Assembly: GCA_002441045.1 (NCBI GenBank)
Contig: DJWQ01000044.1
Location: 1 to 20,093, forward strand
DNA from: Firmicutes bacterium UBA6226
GTDB taxonomy: Bacteria; Bacillota_A; Clostridia; Peptostreptococcales; Acidaminobacteraceae
Reading direction: 5' to 3'
Length of the DNA stretch: 20,093 nucleotides
In this document: piece after piece, positions 15,165 to 20,093 of the stretch
How the letters are laid out: each line of letters opens with the position of its first letter
Position numbering within the stretch: position 1 is the first letter of the stretch
The notes under the pieces: model-generated
Seen by the model: only the letters and a program-made list of their open reading frames with translations
Told to the model about the DNA's origin: nothing
Databases searched by the model: none
Made by a program: the position numbers and the translations under genes

Positions 15165-18100
15165 TTAATCCAGCTGCGCTGCAATATCTTCAAGCTTGAC
15201 GCTTAAAACTTTTGAAATCCCGTACTCTTCCATCGTAACACCATAAAGTGTATCTGCAACTTCCATAGTCCCTTTTCTATGTGTAATGACAACAAACTGG
15301 GAGTTTTTAGCATACTCCTTTATAAAGTCGGCAAACCGATAGACATTGACGTCATCAAGCGCTGCTTCTATCTCATCTAAGATACAGAATGGCGTCGGTT
15401 TGGTTGAAAGAATCGCAAACAAAAGTGCGATTGCAGTTAAAGCTTTCTCACCGCCCGATAACAAATTGATGCTTTGTAGTTTCTTGCCTGGCGGCTGGGC
15501 AATAATCTCTATGTCACAGTCCAATAAATCATCATAATCACTTAAGAGGAGCTCTGCGTCACCACCATTGAAAAGATCTTTGAAGGTCGATTTAAAATGC
15601 TCATTAATCAAATCAAAATTCTCTTTAAACATAACAATCATTTTCTTTTCCAAATCGGCAATGATTTTCTCTAAATGACCAATTGCATCTAACAAATCTT
15701 TTTTCTGTTCTGTTAAGAATGTAAAGCGCGTCGAAACCTCTTCGTATTCTTTTATCGCATTTAAATTGACATTGCCCAACATCTTCAGTTCAGTTCTGAG
15801 TTGATTCATTTCAGATTTTTGATAAGGAACTTCCTCCACCTGTAGTGCTTCAGCAATGCTCATTTCATATTTTTCCCAAAGCTCAGTCACAACAGTATCC
15901 TTTTCAACTTCAAGCTTTGCGCGTTTCACTTCAAGTTTGTGAAGTTGCTCTTTCGACTCATCGTGTTTTGTTGACAAAGACTCAAGTTCTTTAGTTAAAC
16001 CATTAAGATGTTTGTATTCGTCTTGTTTAAGTGCCATGTGATTGGCAATATTCAACTGTGCTTTTTCGATATTTGTTTTTAATTCTAATAAATTTTGACT
16101 TAATGTCTCAACTTGCTCTTCAAATATTTCCTTATGTTCATTAAACTCGAGGTTCTGCTTTTCGCGAATTTTCAAACGTTGATTAAACAACTCTGCTTCA
16201 TCTTGAATTCTAAGAAGTTCTCTCTCCTTGAAGCCAAGTGACTGTTCAAGAGAAGCTTGTTTAAGCTTATTTGAGTTAATGCGCTCAACAATTTCTTTTA
16301 AGGATACTTCAAGACTCTCAACTGCTTCATCTGCATTAGATAACGTCGATTCAACCTGTGATACAGCTTCACTTAAAAGTTCAATGTCCTTTGTATTGCG
16401 TTCAATTGTGGCACCAGATTCATTTAATTCTTCTGTTAACGTGCTTAAATCATTGCTGTATTTTTGATAGATATCCTGTGAACTTGATGCTTGCTGTTCA
16501 TAGTTTTCTAAAGTGTGTTCAAGGCGGACGATTTCCAGTCGCGTTTCATCCTGCTTTTCTCTAATCGATTTAGTAATCGCTTCATGTTCAGAAAGCAATC
16601 GTTGAATCTGCTCATTTTTATCGATTAAAACTGTTCTTTCGTCTCTTAATGAAAGAATGGTTTCACCCAATTCATTAATTCTTCTTTTTCTCCCAAGTAT
16701 GTTCGATACTTTAGATCTAAATGAACCACCTGAAATCGCACCGCCAGGCGTTAAAATATCCCCTTGAAGTGTAATAACTTTATACTTTAAATTTTTGATA
16801 CGGATCAATCGACTTGCGGTATCAAAATCCTCAACAATTAAGATACGACCTAAAAGAAAATCGGCAAGTATTTCAAGTTCACGATCGACAGTAACAAGAT
16901 CTTTTGCAACACCAATAAAACCCTTTTCTTTCTTGGCTTTGGCGATCATATCTTCTTGCTGGCCTTTTTCTTCTAAATTTTCTATGGGTAAAAAAGTGAC
17001 GCGACCCAAATCATTTTTTCTCAAGTAATCAATAGATCGTTTTGCATCGCTGATTTTTTCACAGACTATATTTTGAATGGCTCTACCAAGTGCAACTTCA
17101 ATAGCAATCTCATACTTTTTAGGTACATCTAATAAAGTAGCCACAATGCCTATGATACCACTTTGATCTGGTAGGTGTTTTAAAATGTCTTTAACCCCTT
17201 TATCATAGCCATCATACTCTTCCTCGAGCGTTTTCAATAATTGATGTTCTGTTTCGCTTTGTGATAGTTCTGTACTGATTTTATCCAATGCTTTCGCATT
17301 CTCGCTGAACTCTTTTTTATTATACTCAACAAATTGAATGGCTTTTCCAAGTGACTCATTTAAGGTATCTTTGTTGACAAGTGCTGTTTCAAGAGCCTTT
17401 GTAACAACGACCTTATCACTTTCTGATTGCTCAATTAGGGTTTTCTGCGCTTCAATTTGAGCAGAAATCAGTTCGATTTTTTCTTGAAGTAATTGACCTC
17501 GTTTTACTAACGATTCATTTTCTTGTTTCTTGAGTTCAATTTGATTCAGTTGATCAATAACCGTTTTCTTTTGGTTGGCATTTTCTGACTTCTTTTCGCT
17601 TAAAGCAAACTCATTATCATTTAATTTTTCATTTAGCAAATTAAGTTCATTCACTAGAGTTTCCATTTCAGAATGAATCACTTGCTTTTCTTCTTCTAGA
17701 AGATCTATATTTCTTCTGATATTACTTTGATTTTGCTTAAGCTCATCAATCTCATCTTGCAATCGCTTGATGTTGATGCCAGTATTGGTAATCTTCTCAT
17801 TAAGAAGTTCTCTATCACCTACAGTTTTACTCTCAAGGTTTTTAAGTTCATGAAAGTGATCTTCCAGTTCTCTAATTTCACGATTAAGCTCATATACTTT
17901 TTGATCTTTTTCATTATAAGACTGCTTATATGATAGCTGGCTGTCCTCTATTGCTTTTACAACATCTTGAAGTGTTTGAGTTTGAGCCATAATTTCCATT
18001 AAATTTTGTTCGCATACCATATATCGTTTTGCATAGTAATTAAGCTCGATACTTTTAAGTGTTTCAGAAAGATCTATGAACTTTTTAGCACGTTCACTTT

Positions 18101-18722
18101 CGTATTTCAAAGGCTCTACGCGATCTTCTATTTCGGTTAAAATATCTTCAACTCGAAGTAAGTTATCTGTGGTTGCCTTCAACTTCTTTTCAGATTCAAG
18201 TTTTCGTCCTTTATATTTAATAATCCCTGCTGCCTCTTCAAAAAGAAGGCGACGTTCTTCTTTGTTGTTGCTTAATATTTCGTCTATACGACCTTGACCG
18301 ATGATAGAATAACCTTCTCTACCAATCCCTGTATCCATAAAGAGTTCTCGAACATCCTTCAAGCGACAAGGCATTTGATTAATGAAGTACTCGCTTTCCC
18401 CTGATCTGTGAACACGTCTAACAACTGTAATTTCATCATAATCAAGCGGAAAAAATTGACCACTATTATCAAAGGTTAATTTTACTTCTGCAAGTCCCAA
18501 TGATTTTCTGTGCTTCGTACCGTTAAAAATAACATCTTCCATCTTGTTACCCCTTAACGTCTTCACACGTTGTTCACCAAGAACCCATCGTACTGCATCT
18601 GTAATATTACTTTTACCACTGCCATTTGGTCCAACGACACAAGTGACACCTTCTTTAAACTCTACTGTCGTTTTATCTGCAAAAGACTTAAAGCCTCTCA
18701 TTTCAACTTGTTTTAAATACAC
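15165..18722 (-). CDS. smc: Chromosome segregation ATPase SMC
   Basis: SMC, with ScpA and ScpB, forms the condensin-like ring that extrudes DNA loops and separates sister chromosomes. At 1185 residues it has full family length. The N-terminal head half has Walker A GPNGSGKS (31-38). Two long coiled coils (about 170-500 and 680-1010) flank a hinge at about 515-680 containing TPGGAISGGSF. The C-terminal head half has the ABC signature LSGGE (about 1088-1092) and Walker B CILDE (Asp1116, Glu1117). The start is GTG at 18720-18722; AGAGGTG upstream overlaps the TAG stop of the radical SAM gene. No frameshift is seen. scpA and scpB are not in this window. Confidence 0.98.
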   Translation of the reverse strand: MYLKQVEMRGFKSFADKTTVEFKEGVTCVVGPNGSGKSNITDAVRWVLGEQRVKTLRGNKMEDVIFNGTKHRKSLGLAEVKLTFDNSGQFFPLDYDEITVVRRVHRSGESEYFINQMPCRLKDVRELFMDTGIGREGYSIIGQGRIDEILSNNKEERRLLFEEAAGIIKYKGRKLESEKKLKATTDNLLRVEDILTEIEDRVEPLKYESERAKKFIDLSETLKSIELNYYAKRYMVCEQNLMEIMAQTQTLQDVVKAIEDSQLSYKQSYNEKDQKVYELNREIRELEDHFHELKNLESKTVGDRELLNEKITNTGINIKRLQDEIDELKQNQSNIRRNIDLLEEEKQVIHSEMETLVNELNLLNEKLNDNEFALSEKKSENANQKKTVIDQLNQIELKKQENESLVKRGQLLQEKIELISAQIEAQKTLIEQSESDKVVVTKALETALVNKDTLNESLGKAIQFVEYNKKEFSENAKALDKISTELSQSETEHQLLKTLEEEYDGYDKGVKDILKHLPDQSGIIGIVATLLDVPKKYEIAIEVALGRAIQNIVCEKISDAKRSIDYLRKNDLGRVTFLPIENLEEKGQQEDMIAKAKKEKGFIGVAKDLVTVDRELEILADFLLGRILIVEDFDTASRLIRIKNLKYKVITLQGDILTPGGAISGGSFRSKVSNILGRKRRINELGETILSLRDERTVLIDKNEQIQRLLSEHEAITKSIREKQDETRLEIVRLEHTLENYEQQASSSQDIYQKYSNDLSTLTEELNESGATIERNTKDIELLSEAVSQVESTLSNADEAVESLEVSLKEIVERINSNKLKQASLEQSLGFKERELLRIQDEAELFNQRLKIREKQNLEFNEHKEIFEEQVETLSQNLLELKTNIEKAQLNIANHMALKQDEYKHLNGLTKELESLSTKHDESKEQLHKLEVKRAKLEVEKDTVVTELWEKYEMSIAEALQVEEVPYQKSEMNQLRTELKMLGNVNLNAIKEYEEVSTRFTFLTEQKKDLLDAIGHLEKIIADLEKKMIVMFKENFDLINEHFKSTFKDLFNGGDAELLLSDYDDLLDCDIEIIAQPPGKKLQSINLLSGGEKALTAIALLFAILSTKPTPFCILDEIEAALDDVNVYRFADFIKEYAKNSQFVVITHRKGTMEVADTLYGVTMEEYGISKVLSVKLEDIAAQLD

Positions 18723-18731
18723 AAAACACCT

Positions 18732-19775
18732 CTAAGTATAAAGTATTGTCATTTCAGTACGCTTTCCGACTGTTACGATTAGCTGATTAATTGATAGCTG
18801 ATCATCTGTCTCAAAAAAAACGCTTTCGCCATAGCGACTTTTCAAGTTATATAAATTCCTCTTCTTTTGTCCAATGAGCTTTGAAAATGATTTGGGATGA
18901 ACTTTAACCGTAATCAAAGAAGCCTCTTCATAAAGTTTTTCTATACTATTGATCACTAAATCCAAATAGTATTTTGACCATACGAGTTCACCAAATGCTG
19001 GGTGAAATGGACCAGCAATTACATCACCGTCAAAATCAATAAGGTCAGTTCGCTGTAGACCAATCCTGATCACATCGATATCTGCACTGATAAACTCAGC
19101 CAATGCCCAAGCACATAAAGTTACTGCTCGTTCTAACGACATTGTTTCATATGCATTATCGGCATATCTAACCGCAAGTTCAGTTAAGTTGACAACTAAC
19201 GTCGGATATAGTCTTACACATTCAGGCTTTAATTTAATAGCTTTTCTTACGGAACTTTTAAATTTTTCATCCGTATCGTTTGGTAGACCTAACATAAGTT
19301 GAATACCAAACGCAATATTTGCATTTGCAAGCATCTGAACCGCATCGTATATTGCCTTTTCGTTATGTCCTCTTTTACTTGTGCTTAAAACGACATCATC
19401 AAAGGATTGACAGCCCAGTTCTACCAAATCCACTTCATAACGCAACAATCGATCGATGGTTATAAGGTCTATATAGTCCGGTCGAGTTGACAACCTAATT
19501 TTATGGATCTTTCCTTCTGACTTCAATTGCTTTGCAACGCTTAGATACTCAGTTTGTAACCTCACATCAATCCCTGTAAAGCTGCCACCGAAAAAAGCGA
19601 GCTCTATCACGTCTCGCTTCATTGTTTCAATATAACGATCAACATAACTGTATAATTCTAAAGGCTTTAAGGCCTCAGTAACACCATTAATTTTTCTCTG
19701 ATTGCAGAAGACACAGTCATTTGGACATCCCATGTGAGATACAAATACAGGAATGATACCAACACTATTTTTCAT
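18732..19775 (-). CDS. Elp3-like radical SAM protein lacking the acetyltransferase domain
   Basis: A 347-residue radical SAM enzyme. The [4Fe-4S] ligands form the canonical CX3CX2C (Cys17, Cys21, Cys24) in GCPNDCVFCNQ, and the SAM-binding glycine motif GGSFTG is at 63-68. The C-terminal half (about 230-345), including AGPFHPAFGELV, matches the radical SAM C-terminal extension of Elp3-type proteins. The GNAT acetyltransferase domain of true Elp3 is missing, so it is not a complete tRNA-U34 elongator. In Clostridia a protein of this kind regularly stands between rnc and smc; its substrate is not established to my knowledge. ATG start with GAGG ten bases upstream; the first 11 bases overlap the end of rnc. 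An RNA-modifying role fits the family and neighbours but is inference. Confidence 0.85.
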   Translation of the reverse strand: MKNSVGIIPVFVSHMGCPNDCVFCNQRKINGVTEALKPLELYSYVDRYIETMKRDVIELAFFGGSFTGIDVRLQTEYLSVAKQLKSEGKIHKIRLSTRPDYIDLITIDRLLRYEVDLVELGCQSFDDVVLSTSKRGHNEKAIYDAVQMLANANIAFGIQLMLGLPNDTDEKFKSSVRKAIKLKPECVRLYPTLVVNLTELAVRYADNAYETMSLERAVTLCAWALAEFISADIDVIRIGLQRTDLIDFDGDVIAGPFHPAFGELVWSKYYLDLVINSIEKLYEEASLITVKVHPKSFSKLIGQKKRNLYNLKSRYGESVFFETDDQLSINQLIVTVGKRTEMTILYT

Positions 19776-20093
19776 CAGTTGCTAACCTCAGCAGACCTTG
19801 CTTTGCAGCTTCTTGCTCTGATTCCTTTTTACTTCTACCTGAACCGATGCCGATTACTGTATCGTTCAACTTGACTTCAGTAAAAAAGATTTTTGCATGA
19901 TCTGGACCTTCTTCTCTAACGATATCATATTTTATACGATTCCCTTTTTGAACTTGAATCACTTCTTGAAGTCGTGTTTTATAATCTACAAAAAGCTTTC
20001 CTTGTACCGCATCGTCTATGGTGTTTTTTAATTGCTTTAACACGAAGGCTCTCGCACATTCCATTCCACCATCTAAAAATATTGCTGCAATTA
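19765..20093 (-). CDS. rnc: Ribonuclease III, C-terminal part (cut by window edge)
   Basis: RNase III cuts double-stranded RNA, including rRNA precursors. Only the last 108 or so residues are here; the frame stays open to the window end, where AAIFLDGGMECAR matches the end of the nuclease domain just after the catalytic signature. The internal ATG at 20064 is therefore not the start. A double-stranded RNA-binding domain follows, recognisable by DYKTRLQEVIQ near its start and the basic SGRSKKESEQEAAKQGLL helix. The catalytic residues lie outside the window. The gene overlaps the radical SAM gene by 11 bases. Confidence 0.93.
   Translation of the reverse strand, partial: IAAIFLDGGMECARAFVLKQLKNTIDDAVQGKLFVDYKTRLQEVIQVQKGNRIKYDIVREEGPDHAKIFFTEVKLNDTVIGIGSGRSKKESEQEAAKQGLLRLATDEK

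Noticed and set aside
1..20093. A novel defence, mobile or biosynthetic system
   Set aside because: All 20 genes belong to the conserved Firmicutes rnc-to-codY housekeeping order, codon use looks even, and no integrase, transposase, toxin-antitoxin or unusual gene cluster is visible.

Overview
This window reads as a chromosomal housekeeping block from a low-GC Gram-positive bacterium, most likely a member of the Clostridia related to Peptostreptococcaceae or Fusibacter-like lineages. The DNA is AT-rich, the Shine-Dalgarno sequences are strong (AAGGAGG type), and TTG and GTG starts occur. The gene order rnc, Elp3-like radical SAM gene, smc, ftsY, ylxM, ffh, rpsP, khpA, rimM, trmD, rplS, ylqF, rnhB, ylqG, ylqH, yraN, comM, dprA, topA, codY is the Firmicutes core order. 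It follows the clostridial version, with the radical SAM gene between rnc and smc and topA directly next to codY. The genus cannot be fixed from sequence reading alone.

Every real gene lies on the minus strand, so transcription runs from high to low coordinates. Region 1 (20093-14220) holds the C-terminal part of RNase III, a radical SAM protein, SMC and FtsY, closely packed. Region 2 (14190-10578) begins at a perfect TTGACA-17-TATAAT promoter and holds ylxM, ffh, rpsP, khpA, rimM and trmD, covering SRP targeting and ribosome/tRNA maturation. Region 3 (10583-10090) is rplS with its own extended -10 promoter, a structured leader resembling the L19 leader, and a hairpin terminator. Region 4 (10089-9836) is an AT-rich gap with decayed tandem repeats, where many clostridia carry lepB. 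Region 5 (9835-5751) is ylqF, rnhB, ylqG, ylqH and yraN, ending at a terminator. Region 6 (5749-52) is comM, dprA, topA and codY, with a promoter in front of comM, another possible promoter in front of topA and a clear terminator after codY.

Functionally the genes serve co-translational protein targeting (Ffh, FtsY, YlxM), ribosome and tRNA maturation (RNase III, RpsP, RplS, RimM, TrmD, KhpA, YlqF), chromosome organisation and DNA maintenance (SMC, RNase HII, TopA, DprA, ComM, YraN) and global nutrient control (CodY). YlqG and YlqH resemble flagellar FliK and the FlhB tail but sit outside a flagellar operon here.

I found no mobile element, CRISPR array, tRNA, rRNA or defence system, and no convincing evidence of a previously unknown system. 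The most notable signals are regulatory: the near-leaderless ylxM promoter, the rplS leader, an operator-like palindrome over the comM -35, the repeat-bearing gap, a strong hairpin between khpA and rimM, and four junctions where the stop codon is embedded in the next gene's Shine-Dalgarno. A diverged effector-pocket region in CodY and a changed motif in DprA are also worth a look.
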